Shown here in pieces: positions 8,816-18,106 of a stretch of DNA of 64,000 nt. The stretch covers positions 256,260 through 320,259 of the forward strand of contig NZ_LMUX01000008.1 of the NCBI RefSeq assembly GCF_009765705.1, read 5' to 3'. A program made the translations under genes and the position numbers. This DNA comes from Burkholderia sp. L27(2015). Lineage in GTDB: Bacteria; Pseudomonadota; Gammaproteobacteria; Burkholderiales; Burkholderiaceae. Numbering within the stretch: position 1 is the first letter of the stretch; each line of letters starts with the position of its first letter. The notes under the pieces were generated by a model. That model was given only the letters and a program-made list of their open reading frames with translations. It ran no database searches and was not told the DNA's origin.

Positions 8816-10066
8816 ATGTCAAAACTACACCGAGCAATCGCGGCGTTGTGCGCCGCAGGAATTTTTGTGGCGGTCCCCGCAGCGCGCGCCAACGAGTCGC
8901 TGGAAGTTCTGCATTGGTGGACCTCGGGCGGCGAATCCAAGGCGGCCGCGGTCCTAAAAGACGATATGGAAAAGCAAGGCTATCGTTGGAAGGACTTCGC
9001 CATCGCGGGCGGCGACGGAGCCGCCGCAATGACGACGCTGAAAACCCAGGTTATTTCCGGAAATGCACCTAGCGCCGCCCAAATCAAGGGGCCGCTCATC
9101 AAGGCGTGGGCCGATGAAGGTGTGCTGACCGAGATCGATGCCGCAGCGCAAGGTTGGAATCAGCTTTTGCCGCGTCAAATCAATACCTTGATGCAAGACG
9201 GTGGTCACTACGTCGCGGTCCCTTTCTCGGTGCATCGGGTCAACTGGTTGTGGTTCAACGCCGCGGCGCTGAAGAAAGTCGGTGCGCAACCGCCGACGAC
9301 CTGGCCGGAATTTTTCGTGCTCGCCGACAAACTCAAGGCGGCCGGTTACATTCCCATTGCCGACGGCGGTCAACCATGGCAGGACCTGACGATCTGGGAA
9401 ACCGTCGTGCTTTCGCAAGGGGCCGATTTCTATAAAAAAGCGATCGTCGATCTCGATCCCGCCACGCTCGCTTCGCCGCAGATGGCCCAGGTCTTCGAGA
9501 CGGTGCGCCGTATCCAGGGCTATTTCGATAACGCACGCTCCGGGCGAGATTGGAACCTCGCCACCGCGATGGTCATCAATGGCCGAGCCGGCATGCAATT
9601 CATGGGCGACTGGGCCAAAGGCGAATTTGCCAGTGCGCACCAGAGCGTGGGCAAAGATTATATTTGCGCGCCGGTGCCTGGGACCGCGCAGTCGTTCATC
9701 TACAACGTGGATTCGTTCGCATTCTTCCAGAAGAAGACTCAGAGCGGCCCCACGCCAGGTCAGCTTGCATTGGCCCGCACCATCATGAGCCCCGATTTCC
9801 AGATGCAGTTCGCGCTTAACAAAGGTTCAGTGCCCGCGCGACTCGACATGCCCATGGAGCAGTTCGACGCCTGCGCGAAAAAGTCCTATGCCGATGAACA
9901 GGTGGCGCTGAAAAGCGGCACCTACCTGCCCTCGCTGGCTCACGGCATGGCACAGAGCGAAGCGATCTCGGGCGCGATGACCGATGCGGTGACCCAGTTC
10001 ATGAACTCGAACGAAAGTGTTCAAGCTGCGCTTGAGAATCTCGCCCAGGCCGCTAAAACTCGCTAA
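8816..10066 (+). CDS. gtsA: Glucose/mannose-type ABC transporter, sugar-binding protein
   Basis: A 416-residue family-1 solute-binding protein for periplasmic capture of glucose or a related hexose. The signal peptide is about residues 1-25 (cleavage after ARA), and the mature start ESLEVLHWWTSGGE is characteristic of the GtsA-like sugar-binding group. A strong ribosome binding site (ggaggag) precedes the ATG. Divergence from zwf, shared operator-like sites and two permeases plus an ATPase downstream support glucose import feeding the Entner-Doudoroff pathway. The gts name follows the Pseudomonas system; mannose or other hexoses are possible substrates. Confidence 0.88.
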   Translation: MSKLHRAIAALCAAGIFVAVPAARANESLEVLHWWTSGGESKAAAVLKDDMEKQGYRWKDFAIAGGDGAAAMTTLKTQVISGNAPSAAQIKGPLIKAWADEGVLTEIDAAAQGWNQLLPRQINTLMQDGGHYVAVPFSVHRVNWLWFNAAALKKVGAQPPTTWPEFFVLADKLKAAGYIPIADGGQPWQDLTIWETVVLSQGADFYKKAIVDLDPATLASPQMAQVFETVRRIQGYFDNARSGRDWNLATAMVINGRAGMQFMGDWAKGEFASAHQSVGKDYICAPVPGTAQSFIYNVDSFAFFQKKTQSGPTPGQLALARTIMSPDFQMQFALNKGSVPARLDMPMEQFDACAKKSYADEQVALKSGTYLPSLAHGMAQSEAISGAMTDAVTQFMNSNESVQAALENLAQAAKTR

Positions 10067-10171
10067 GTCCGCATCGACCCGCTGTAACAAGCCGCAGTGG
10101 TGACGCGTCGTTATGGCCCACTGCGACGATCGCCGGCAACGTTGCCGCGGGTCCTTTTCAGGAGTCAAGCC

Positions 10172-11116
10172 GTGTCCGCTTCCCTTACCGACGCCCCGAG
10201 CAAGCCTATCCCCGCATCGAAACGCACGCCTCGACGCGGGTCCACTCTGGCCGACGCGTGGATACCACGCCTGGTACTCGCGCCGAGTCTGGTTCTCAGT
10301 CTCGTATTTGTGTATGGCTTCATGGCAGTGACCGGCTATCTGTCGCTGACGCCATCGCGGCTCATGCCGAACTTCACCTTCGACGGCTTGGGCCGCTACA
10401 CCGATCTTTTTGCCAACGCGGTGTGGTGGACCTCGGCCGCCAACCTGGCTTGGTTCGGCATTCCCTTCATGGCTGTGTGCATTGCGCTGGGCCTGTTTCT
10501 CGCAATCCTGCTCGATCAGCAGATCCGCTGTGAAGGCGCCTTGCGCGCGGTTTTCCTGTACCCGATGGCGTTGTCGTTCATCGTGACAGGCACCACATGG
10601 CAATGGATACTCAACCCCGACTTCGGGATGCAAAAAGTGTTCCGCGACTGGGGTTGGACACAGTTCGGTTTCGACTGGCTCGATAACCCGCACAAAGCGA
10701 TTTTTTGCGTCGTGATTGCCGCCGTCTGGCAATCGACCGGCTTTGTCATGGCCTTGTTTCTTGCCGGCTTGCGAGGCGTCGACGCCGACATCTTCAAGGC
10801 CGCCCAGGTCGATGGAGCGACGCTGCCCACCGTGTATCGAAAAATCGTGATCCCCGGCATGTGGCCCGTCTTTTTCTCGGTGGCGCTGATCCTCGCGCAC
10901 CTGACAATCAAGACCTTCGACCTCGTTGTCGCGCTGACAGCCGGTGGCCCCGGCAACGCGTCGTCGCTGCCCGCGATGTTCATGTACACCTTTTCGTTCA
11001 ATCGCGGACAACTCGGAGTCGGCGCGGCGTCCTCGGTCATGATGCTGGCCACGGTGGTCGCTGTGCTGGTCCCGTTGATGTATCTGGAATCCAGGAGCAA
11101 CCGTCATGAACGTTGA
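10172..11116 (+). CDS. gtsB: Sugar ABC transporter permease (MalF type)
   Basis: A 314-residue inner-membrane permease with about six hydrophobic segments (first near residues 33-55) and the EAA-like loop KAAQVDGATLPTVYRKIVIPG. The start is taken as GTG at 10172 because aggag lies 7 bp upstream; a frame-extending GTG at 10097 has no ribosome binding site and would add 25 atypical residues. The 3' end overlaps the next permease by 11 bp. With its partner it forms the channel for the sugar delivered by the binding protein. Confidence 0.88.
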   Translation: MSASLTDAPSKPIPASKRTPRRGSTLADAWIPRLVLAPSLVLSLVFVYGFMAVTGYLSLTPSRLMPNFTFDGLGRYTDLFANAVWWTSAANLAWFGIPFMAVCIALGLFLAILLDQQIRCEGALRAVFLYPMALSFIVTGTTWQWILNPDFGMQKVFRDWGWTQFGFDWLDNPHKAIFCVVIAAVWQSTGFVMALFLAGLRGVDADIFKAAQVDGATLPTVYRKIVIPGMWPVFFSVALILAHLTIKTFDLVVALTAGGPGNASSLPAMFMYTFSFNRGQLGVGAASSVMMLATVVAVLVPLMYLESRSNRHER

Positions 11117-11990
11117 ACTCACTGCGCCGCCCCACCGCCGCCGCGTTCCGGTCAACCGGATTTTCATCTACGCGGTGCTACTGCTATTTGCGCTGTATTT
11201 CCTGGTGCCGCTGTACGTCATGGTCTCGACTTCGCTCAAGAATCTCGACGACCTGCGCGCCGGCAACATGTTAAGCCTGCCCCTTCATCCTGGCTTCGCG
11301 GCGTGGCTGAAAGCATGGAGCGGGGCCTGCACTGGGGTGCGCTGCGATGGCATGCAACCGTTCTTCCTGAATTCGCTGCGCATGGCGATTCCGGCGGTGC
11401 TGATTTCCTCCATCGTCGGTGCCCTCAACGGCTACGTATTGACCCACTGGCGCTTTCGCGGCGCCAACACGCTGTTCACGCTGCTGCTGGTGGGCTGCTT
11501 CATTCCGTTCCAGGCGATCCTGCTGCCCATGGCTCGCCTGGAAGGCATGCTGGGGCTCGCTAACACGACATCAGGCCTGGTCATCGTGCACGTTATTTAC
11601 GGCCTGGCCTTCACGACCATGTTTTTTCGCAATTACTACTTGGGCGTTCCCAGTGAATTGGTCAAAGCGGCGCGTATCGACGGAGCGGGATTTTTCCTGA
11701 TTTTTACTCGCATCATGCTGCCGGTGTCGCTGCCGATTTTCATGGTTTGCCTGATCTGGCAATTCACGCAGATCTGGAACGACTTCCTGTTCGGCATCGT
11801 CTTTTCCGGCGTCGATTCCATGCCGGTTACGGTCGCGCTGAACAACCTGGTGAACACCTCTACCGGTGTGAAGGAATACAACGTCAACATGGCCGGCGCC
11901 TTGATCGCAGCGCTGCCGACACTGCTGGTGTACGTGCTTGCCGGTCGTTACTTCGTCCGTGGCCTGACGGCCGGCGCCGTTAAAGGGTGA
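11106..11990 (+). CDS. gtsC: Sugar ABC transporter permease (MalG type)
   Basis: A 294-residue inner-membrane permease, the second channel subunit. Its N terminus is cytoplasmic and basic (PPHRRRVPVNR), then a hydrophobic segment near residues 20-40. The MalG-type EAA loop KAARIDGAGFFLIFTRIMLP is near residue 190. It starts inside the end of the preceding permease gene, so the two are coupled. A cysteine pair near residue 76-80 (CTGVRC) in the periplasmic loop is an individual feature of this protein. Confidence 0.9.
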   Translation: MNVELTAPPHRRRVPVNRIFIYAVLLLFALYFLVPLYVMVSTSLKNLDDLRAGNMLSLPLHPGFAAWLKAWSGACTGVRCDGMQPFFLNSLRMAIPAVLISSIVGALNGYVLTHWRFRGANTLFTLLLVGCFIPFQAILLPMARLEGMLGLANTTSGLVIVHVIYGLAFTTMFFRNYYLGVPSELVKAARIDGAGFFLIFTRIMLPVSLPIFMVCLIWQFTQIWNDFLFGIVFSGVDSMPVTVALNNLVNTSTGVKEYNVNMAGALIAALPTLLVYVLAGRYFVRGLTAGAVKG

Positions 11991-12046
11991 CCCCCGGGGT
12001 AACACCCGGGCTGACACATTCATGAACTTGATCGAGGATTTTACGC

Positions 12047-13165
12047 ATGGCTAGTCTTTCCATTCGCGATGTATATAAAACCTACGCAAACGGTGTACCG
12101 ATTCTCAAGGGCGTCAACATTGATATCGAGGACGGTCAGTTTCTGATTCTGGTCGGAGGCTCCGGATGCGGCAAGTCCACACTGCTCAATATGATTGCCG
12201 GGCTCGAGCCCGTCACGCAAGGCGATATTCTGATCGACCGGAAAGCCGTCAACCATTTGCCGCCGAAAGATCGCGACATTGCGATGGTGTTCCAATCCTA
12301 CGCACTGTATCCGTCGATGACGGTACGCGACAATATTTCGTTCGGCCTAAAAATACGCAAAACACCCAAGCCTGAGCGAACCGCCATTGTCGAACGCGTG
12401 GCGCAAACGCTGCAGATCTCGCATCTGCTCGATCGCAAACCGGGCCAGCTATCGGGCGGGCAGCGCCAACGGGTTGCGATGGGCCGCGCACTGGCGCGCG
12501 ACCCGGCGATGTTTCTTTTCGACGAACCGCTTTCGAATCTGGATGCCAAGTTGCGCATCGAAGTGCGAGCCGAAATCAAATTGATGCACCAACGGCTGGG
12601 CACGACTATCGTCTATGTGACTCACGACCAGATCGAGGCAATGACCTTGGGCGATCGGATTGCGGTAATGAAGGATGGGGTGGTGCAACAGTTCGGTGCC
12701 CCCCAGGAGATCTACGACAACCCCGCCAATCTATTCGTGGCCGGCTTCATCGGCGCACCGCCGATGAACTTCATCCGTGGTGAGCTCGTCACCGTGGGTC
12801 AGCACGTCGGCATGGAGCTGGACACGGGCCAGGCCCGTACAGTCCTGAAGCTACCCTTCCTCGCGCACAGCTTGCATGAGCATCTGAATCGCATCGTGAT
12901 TCTTGGCTTGCGCGCGGAACGCATCACCGACATGCGACATGCCCAAAGCAGCGGTCCGACGCCGCCGCAGGAAATCCTGGTGCATGTGGATGTCGTGGAG
13001 CCGACCGGGCCCGATACGCTGGTGTACACGAAGGTGAACGGGCAACGGGTTACCTGTCGGGTCCACCCTGCCGCCGAGCCGCGCGCGCTGGAAACCATGC
13101 CCTTGTTGTTCGATGTATCCAAAGCGGTGCTGTTCGATACGCTACGCCATGTGCGATTGGCGTGA
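12047..13165 (+). CDS. gtsD: Sugar ABC transporter ATPase (MalK/UgpC family)
   Basis: A 372-residue ATPase that energises the sugar importer. It has Walker A GGSGCGKST (residues 37-45), signature LSGGQRQR near 138, Walker B FLFDEPLSNLDAKLR near 155 and a C-terminal TOBE/OB regulatory domain from about 240. It follows the permease genes by 56 bp, a gap with a short GC hairpin. MalK-type ATPases are sometimes shared among sugar transporters, so it could serve others too. No clear terminator follows. Confidence 0.92.
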   Translation: MASLSIRDVYKTYANGVPILKGVNIDIEDGQFLILVGGSGCGKSTLLNMIAGLEPVTQGDILIDRKAVNHLPPKDRDIAMVFQSYALYPSMTVRDNISFGLKIRKTPKPERTAIVERVAQTLQISHLLDRKPGQLSGGQRQRVAMGRALARDPAMFLFDEPLSNLDAKLRIEVRAEIKLMHQRLGTTIVYVTHDQIEAMTLGDRIAVMKDGVVQQFGAPQEIYDNPANLFVAGFIGAPPMNFIRGELVTVGQHVGMELDTGQARTVLKLPFLAHSLHEHLNRIVILGLRAERITDMRHAQSSGPTPPQEILVHVDVVEPTGPDTLVYTKVNGQRVTCRVHPAAEPRALETMPLLFDVSKAVLFDTLRHVRLA

Positions 13166-13254
13166 CGCGCTATAGGCATAGGCCGCCATGCGTCGTTCCA
13201 GGCTCCGGGTCATGTGGTCTCAAGTGCATACGGCCGCAGCTGCTAGCGCAGGTG

Positions 13255-13327
13255 GGCGCCGCCTCAGGTGCACGGCCGCCGCATCAGATGCACGGCCGCC
13301 GCCTCAGATGCACACGGCCCCACCTCA
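13255..13327. repeat. 20-bp tandem repeats running from the MFS stop codon
   Basis: Three to four units of about 20 bp with the core gccgccgcctcagatgcacg (13275-13294 and 13295-13315 are the best pair; the flanking units are diverged). On the minus strand each unit begins with TGA, and the first is the stop codon of the efflux gene (13325-13327). The repeats fill the gap between the converging sugar ATPase and efflux genes. Confidence 0.75.
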
Positions 13328-14587
13328 AGCGCGCGCCGGCAACGTATGCCAGCGCATGATGGCCGCTCGCGCCGCATAGCAGACCAGGCCGCAAGCCACA
13401 ATCACCGTCGCCATGGCGCGAGGCGAACCCGCGGCATCCTGCAGAGCGCCCACCGCCAAGCTCGATAATGCCCCCAAGGCAAACTGCGTCGCGCCGAACA
13501 AAGCCGCCGCCGCACCAGCGTTGTTGGGATAGCGGTGCATCATTTCGGTGGTGCAGTCAGCCGACAATATCCCGACCACGGCGACCACGAAAAACAGCGC
13601 CGCAGCAAGCGCAGCCAATCCACCCCACCCTGTCCAGCCGACTATCGCTACGGCTAGCCCGGCAAACATCGAAACGGTTGCCGCGGCCGAAATCATCTTG
13701 AGCGGACCCAGCCGGTGCACCAATCGGGTATTGGCGAGATTGCCGAGCATGATGCCGACGATATTGAGACCAAACAGGAAGCCGTAGTGCTGGGGCGCAA
13801 CGTGAAAGTAATTGATATACACGAAAGGCGTCGCGGTGATATAGGCAAACATGGCGGCAAACGCCATACCGCCGCACAGCGTGTGGCCCCACACCACCGG
13901 ATCGGCGAGCATATGGCGGTAAGCGTTGAACGACACGCGCAGCGCGGACTTGGCGCGCTTTTCCACAGGCCAACTCTCATTCACCCGGTAGATGATGGTC
14001 ACGAGGCTGACCAGGCCGTAAAACGTCAACACCGCGAAGACAAAGCGCCAACTGCCCAACAACAGCAATTGGCCGCCGATCAGCGGCGCCACCAGCGGCC
14101 CGCACGATGTCACGATCGCCAACAGAGACAGCACCTTGGCGGCCTCGTGCGGCGCATGGGTGTCGCGCGCGATTGCACGCGCCAGCACCGACGCGGCTCC
14201 GGCGCCCAAGGCCTGGATAAAACGCACGGTTACCAGCATGCCGATCCCAGGTGCCAATGCGCAAGCCAGGGTAGCGGCCACGTATAAACCGACGCCGCCC
14301 AACAATATGGGACGGCGCCCATACGCATCCGACAGTGGACCGTAGAGCAGCATGCCCAGCGAGAAGCCAATCATGAAACTGGTCAGCGTGCCTTGCGCGA
14401 CGCCCGCCGTCACATGGAAGGCGAGCGTGATGGCCGGCAAGCTCGGCAAATACATATCGATCGAAATCGGCCCGCATGCGGCCAGTGCGCCGAGCAGCAA
14501 AATAAGACGCCAATCGGATTGCCCGGACGGTGCGCCGTGCGCGCCTGTTGACGTGGGCCGCGCACGCGCGCGTGTAGAGGAAAACAT
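13325..14587 (-). CDS. MFS multidrug efflux transporter, Bcr/CflA family
   Basis: A 420-residue 12-helix drug:proton antiporter of the DHA1 type. The motif GPLSDAYGRRPILLGG near residue 83 is the MFS loop 2-3 signature, and GPISIDMYLPSLPAI in helix 1 is typical of Bcr/CflA proteins, which export drugs such as bicyclomycin, chloramphenicol or sulfonamides. The substrate cannot be predicted here. A perfect 15-bp palindrome sits 10 bp upstream of the start codon and looks like a repressor operator, although no regulator gene is adjacent. The first 20 residues are poorly conserved. Confidence 0.9.
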   Translation of the reverse strand: MFSSTRARARPTSTGAHGAPSGQSDWRLILLLGALAACGPISIDMYLPSLPAITLAFHVTAGVAQGTLTSFMIGFSLGMLLYGPLSDAYGRRPILLGGVGLYVAATLACALAPGIGMLVTVRFIQALGAGAASVLARAIARDTHAPHEAAKVLSLLAIVTSCGPLVAPLIGGQLLLLGSWRFVFAVLTFYGLVSLVTIIYRVNESWPVEKRAKSALRVSFNAYRHMLADPVVWGHTLCGGMAFAAMFAYITATPFVYINYFHVAPQHYGFLFGLNIVGIMLGNLANTRLVHRLGPLKMISAAATVSMFAGLAVAIVGWTGWGGLAALAAALFFVVAVVGILSADCTTEMMHRYPNNAGAAAALFGATQFALGALSSLAVGALQDAAGSPRAMATVIVACGLVCYAARAAIMRWHTLPARA

Positions 14588-14596
14588 CGGTAATTT

Positions 14597-14611
14597 TGAC
14601 CTGACAGGTCA
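14597..14611. promoter_or_regulatory. Palindromic operator upstream of the efflux gene
   Basis: The sequence tgacctgacaggtca is a perfect 15-bp palindrome 10 bp before the efflux start codon, over its leader or ribosome binding site. Its form is common for TetR-type repressors of efflux pumps. The regulator is not in the immediate neighbourhood. Confidence 0.5.
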
Positions 14612-14823
14612 GTGCGGATAAGGCTGCATTTTAGCGGAGCGAACGCGTGCGCACGCAATTAAATCGGTAGCGGTGTCGGCAAAACCCGCTTACCGCTGCC
14701 CTCACACGGGTTTTACGCCAAAATAACGCCGGTGCGCGCGACCGCCGCGCTTGAGCACTCTGCGCGACCGCCATAGCCGTCAAACCCGGGGACACCCGCC
14801 GACAACACCATGACTGAGCATCG

Positions 14824-15327
14824 ATGACTGCCTTCCTGCTGATCTGGAGCCCACGCAAATGGCCTTGGCCCGAACTACCCGATATCTGCGCGGAGGTCGC
14901 GCGTCGTCAAGCGCTGAGTTTGTCTATGCCTGTGCCCGATAGCTGGGGCTGCGGTTTCTCGCGCGGCCTGGTGCCCGGCGACCGGGTCTTCATACACCGC
15001 GTCGCCCAGGAACCCAAAGGCCTGTTCGCTTCGGGCTGGGTCACCCGTGCGCCTTACGAGGTACCGGACCCGCAGCGCAAGCGCGGCTATCGGTTAGTCA
15101 TAGACTTCACGTATGACTGGCTGGTGGACGCGCATCACGAAGTGGTCATCACTCGGGAAGAGTTGCGCAGCCACCCGTTTTCGGTGCAGCAATGGGACGC
15201 CCAAAGCTCCGGTAACCTGATCAAGCCGATGGTCGAAGGTCCGCTCGAAAAATTGTGGGCGCAGCGCACCGGCGCTCGTCGGGGGCCGCCCGCCCCGGCG
15301 AGCGCGCAGCCCGCTCGAGGGGGCTGA
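14824..15327 (+). CDS. Small PUA/EVE-like domain protein
   Basis: A 167-residue protein of uncertain function. The N-terminal FLLIWSPRKWPWPEL followed by GLVPGDRVFIHRVAQEPKGLFASGWV resembles the EVE/PUA-like fold that binds modified bases, often found beside HNH or restriction-type nucleases. Here it is a stand-alone domain with no nuclease nearby. Residues 1-140 look ordered; the last 25 are rich in Ala, Pro, Gly and Arg and run into GC-rich, repeat-like DNA, so the end may have been extended by slippage. No ribosome binding site is obvious. The fold assignment is by sequence feel, not alignment. Confidence 0.6.
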   Translation: MTAFLLIWSPRKWPWPELPDICAEVARRQALSLSMPVPDSWGCGFSRGLVPGDRVFIHRVAQEPKGLFASGWVTRAPYEVPDPQRKRGYRLVIDFTYDWLVDAHHEVVITREELRSHPFSVQQWDAQSSGNLIKPMVEGPLEKLWAQRTGARRGPPAPASAQPARGG

Positions 15328-15471
15328 CGGCGCGGCTCAGGAAGCCGGCCAGCAGCGAGCCGGCCGACGGCGCGCCGCAACATGCACTCCGGTACAATTC
15401 AAACACCTGCGAGCAGGCACCCACAACTCACGCTGCTGGCCGCTCGCGCTTCATACTTTGTGGAAACTTCG

Positions 15472-16755
15472 ATGTCCCGGAATCAGACTTTATTCGAACG
15501 CGCCCAGCAAACCATCCCTGGCGGCGTCAACTCGCCTGTGCGTGCCTTCCGTTCGGTCGGAGGCACGCCGCGCTTCATTACGCGCGCCGAAGGCCCCTAC
15601 TTCTGGGACGCAGACGGCCAACGTTACATCGACTACATCGGTTCATGGGGGCCGATGATCGCGGGGCATGTCCATCCTGACGTCCTGAAAGCCGTGCAAA
15701 ACGTGCTCGCCAACGGCTTTAGTTTTGGCGCACCCACCGAAGGCGAAATCGAACTTGCCGAAGAAATCTGCCGGCTCGTGCCGTCGATCGAGCAAGTCCG
15801 GATGGTTTCCAGCGGCACCGAAGCCACCATGAGTGCACTGCGGCTAGCACGCGGCTATACGGGACGCAGCCGCATCGTCAAATTCGAAGGCTGTTATCAC
15901 GGCCATGCCGACAGTCTGCTGGTGAAAGCCGGCTCCGGGCTGCTGACCTTTGGCAACCCCACGTCGGCCGGCGTGCCGCCCGAGATCGCACAATTCACCA
16001 CCGTACTCGAGTACAACAATGTGGAGGCACTGCAGGCGGCGTTCGCTGCGCTGGGCGACGAGATCGCCGCGGTGATCGTCGAGCCGGTTGCCGGCAACAT
16101 GAATCTGATCAAACCGGACCCGGCATTTTTGCAGGCGATGCGCACGCTATGCACCAAGCATGGCGCGGTACTGATTTTCGACGAAGTGATGTGCGGCTTC
16201 AGAGTTGCACTGGGCGGCGCACAGGCATTGTACGAAATCGAACCGGACCTGACGTGCCTGGGCAAAATCATCGGCGGCGGCATGCCGGCGGCGGCATTCG
16301 GCGGCCGGCGCGACATCATGGCGCATCTGGCGCCGCTGGGCGGCGTGTACCAGGCAGGCACGCTATCGGGGAACCCTGTAGCGGTAGCCGCGGGCCTCGC
16401 CACCCTGAAAGTGATACAGGAAGAAGGCTTTCATCAAAGGCTAGGCGAACGCACCGCACAACTGGTTCAAGGCCTGACGCACGAGGCGAAGGCCGCCGGC
16501 GTGCCGTTTTGCGCGGACAGTATCGGCGGCATGTTCGGCCTTTATTTCAGCGAGCGGGTGCCGCGTCGCTTCAGCGAAGTCTCGGCCTGCAATATCGGTC
16601 AATTCAACGCATTTTTTCACGCGATGCTGGACGCGGGCGTCTACTTCGCGCCGTCCGCCTATGAAGCCGGTTTTGTCTCCAGCGCGCATGACGACGCGGT
16701 CATCGCGGCGACGCTGGCCGCGGCGCGACAGGCATTCGGCGCATTGGAGCACTAA
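15472..16755 (+). CDS. hemL: Glutamate-1-semialdehyde 2,1-aminomutase
   Basis: A 427-residue pyridoxal-phosphate enzyme converting glutamate-1-semialdehyde to 5-aminolevulinate for tetrapyrrole synthesis. It starts [26 protein letters not shown], typical of the family, and carries the PLP-lysine motif [10 protein letters not shown] near residue 265. The ATG at 15472 is used because upstream in-frame residues do not resemble the family and the length then matches E. coli HemL (426). A TACAAT -10-like element is at 15393. It is followed by ribD in the same direction after a repeat-filled gap. Confidence 0.96.
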   Translation: MSRNQTLFERAQQTIPGGVNSPVRAFRSVGGTPRFITRAEGPYFWDADGQRYIDYIGSWGPMIAGHVHPDVLKAVQNVLANGFSFGAPTEGEIELAEEICRLVPSIEQVRMVSSGTEATMSALRLARGYTGRSRIVKFEGCYHGHADSLLVKAGSGLLTFGNPTSAGVPPEIAQFTTVLEYNNVEALQAAFAALGDEIAAVIVEPVAGNMNLIKPDPAFLQAMRTLCTKHGAVLIFDEVMCGFRVALGGAQALYEIEPDLTCLGKIIGGGMPAAAFGGRRDIMAHLAPLGGVYQAGTLSGNPVAVAAGLATLKVIQEEGFHQRLGERTAQLVQGLTHEAKAAGVPFCADSIGGMFGLYFSERVPRRFSEVSACNIGQFNAFFHAMLDAGVYFAPSAYEAGFVSSAHDDAVIAATLAAARQAFGALEH

Positions 16756-16845
16756 TCGAGCGCGCTGGTGTCTTATTAAGCGGCGGCTTACGCGTTCTTA
16801 AGCAGCGGCTTACGCGTTTTATCAAGCAGCAGCCTAACGCTGCTG
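16753..16845. repeat. TAA-led degenerate repeats and hairpin after hemL
   Basis: Two 22-23-bp units, taagc(g/a)gcggcttacgcgtt, begin near 16778 and 16800, with weaker units on both sides. The units start with TAA, the stop codon type of hemL itself (16753-16755). The last unit ends in a 7-bp hairpin, cagcagc/gctgctg with a ctaac loop (16827-16845), which may act as a weak terminator before ribD. Confidence 0.65.
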
Positions 16846-16865
16846 CACAGCTCCAACGGATAACG

Positions 16866-18014
16866 ATGTTCTCAGACACCGATTTCACCTACATGCAGCG
16901 TGCGCTTGAGCTCGCCGCGCTCGGTCTATACACCACCGCGCCGAACCCACGAGTCGGCTGCGTGCTAGTCAAAGACGGGCAAGTCATCGGTGAAGGCTAT
17001 ACGCAACCAGCCGGCCAGGATCACGCCGAAGTGCGGGCGCTCAAAGACGCCCGCGCGCGCGGCAATGATCCACGTGGTGCCACCGCCTATGTTTCGCTCG
17101 AACCGTGCAGCCACTTCGGGCGCACGCCCCCCTGCGCCAACGCGCTGATCGAAGCCGGCATGAGCCGCGTGATTGCGGCCATGGAAGACCCGAACCCGAG
17201 CGTATCGGGCCGTGGCTTGACCATGCTGCGCAATGCCGGCATCGACGTACGTTGTGGCCTGCTGGAAAAAGAAGCCTACGAACTCAACATCGGCTTTGTC
17301 TCCCGCATGACGCGCGCGCGGCCCTGGGTACGGATGAAAATCGCCGCCAGCCTCGATAGCCGCACGGCGCTGCCCAGCGGCGAGAGCCAATGGATCACCG
17401 GCCCCGCCGCCCGCGCCGACGGCCACGCTTGGCGCGCTCGTGCTTGCGCGATCCTGACCGGCATCGGCACCGTGCGCGAAGACAACCCGCGCATGACCGT
17501 ACGCGACGTAGAGACACCGCGTCAGCCGCTACGCGTGCTGGTCGACAGCCGGCTCGGCCTGTCGCCGGACGCGCGTCTGCTGGAAGGCGAACCGATCTTG
17601 ATCGTGTGCGCCACGCTCGATGCCGAGCTCGAAGAAAAAGCCGAGATTTTGCGCGCGCGCGGTGCCGAAGTGGTTGCGCTGCCCAACCCGGACGGCAAGG
17701 TCGATCTGCCCGCGCTGATGAAGTTGCTCGGCCAGCGCGGCATCAACGAATTGCATGTCGAAGCAGGCTACAAGCTCAACGGCTCGCTGATACGCGAAGG
17801 CTGCGTCGATGAAGTGTTGATGTATATCGCACCGATGCTGCTGGGCGATGGTCCGCTTGCCGGGCCGGGCATGTTTGGACTGCCCGCGCCGGCAAGCCTG
17901 GCCGAAAGCACGCAACTGAATTTCCACACGGTGGAGCGCATCGGTGACGACTTGCGCATTCTGGCGCGCTTCGGCGCCGCGCCGCCGGCGGTCGAAGCGG
18001 CTCCACCGCAGTAG
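16866..18014 (+). CDS. ribD: Bifunctional riboflavin deaminase/reductase
   Basis: A 382-residue fusion of diaminohydroxyphosphoribosylaminopyrimidine deaminase (about residues 1-150) and 5-amino-6-(5-phosphoribosylamino)uracil reductase (about 155-370), the second and third steps of riboflavin synthesis. The deaminase zinc ligands are visible: HAE at 53-55, Cys81 and Cys90 in PCSHFGRTPPC. The reductase part begins RPWVRMKIAASLDSR. Two adjacent stop codons (tagtaa) end it. No FMN riboswitch is evident upstream. ribE follows after 92 bp. Confidence 0.96.
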   Translation: MFSDTDFTYMQRALELAALGLYTTAPNPRVGCVLVKDGQVIGEGYTQPAGQDHAEVRALKDARARGNDPRGATAYVSLEPCSHFGRTPPCANALIEAGMSRVIAAMEDPNPSVSGRGLTMLRNAGIDVRCGLLEKEAYELNIGFVSRMTRARPWVRMKIAASLDSRTALPSGESQWITGPAARADGHAWRARACAILTGIGTVREDNPRMTVRDVETPRQPLRVLVDSRLGLSPDARLLEGEPILIVCATLDAELEEKAEILRARGAEVVALPNPDGKVDLPALMKLLGQRGINELHVEAGYKLNGSLIREGCVDEVLMYIAPMLLGDGPLAGPGMFGLPAPASLAESTQLNFHTVERIGDDLRILARFGAAPPAVEAAPPQ

Positions 18015-18106
18015 TAAAGTGGATGACAAACGCGGCGGGGCTCGCATGGACACCGCGATCGCCACGCCAATGCGGCGACTCTTTTTTGTAGCGAAGGAAA
18101 ACGAAT

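Noticed and set aside
9827-11167. Leftward open frame of 446 codons opposite the sugar transporter genes
   Set aside because: Composition (Gly/Arg/His/Gln-rich) is typical of the reverse frame of membrane-protein genes, and the plus strand encodes recognised transporter proteins.
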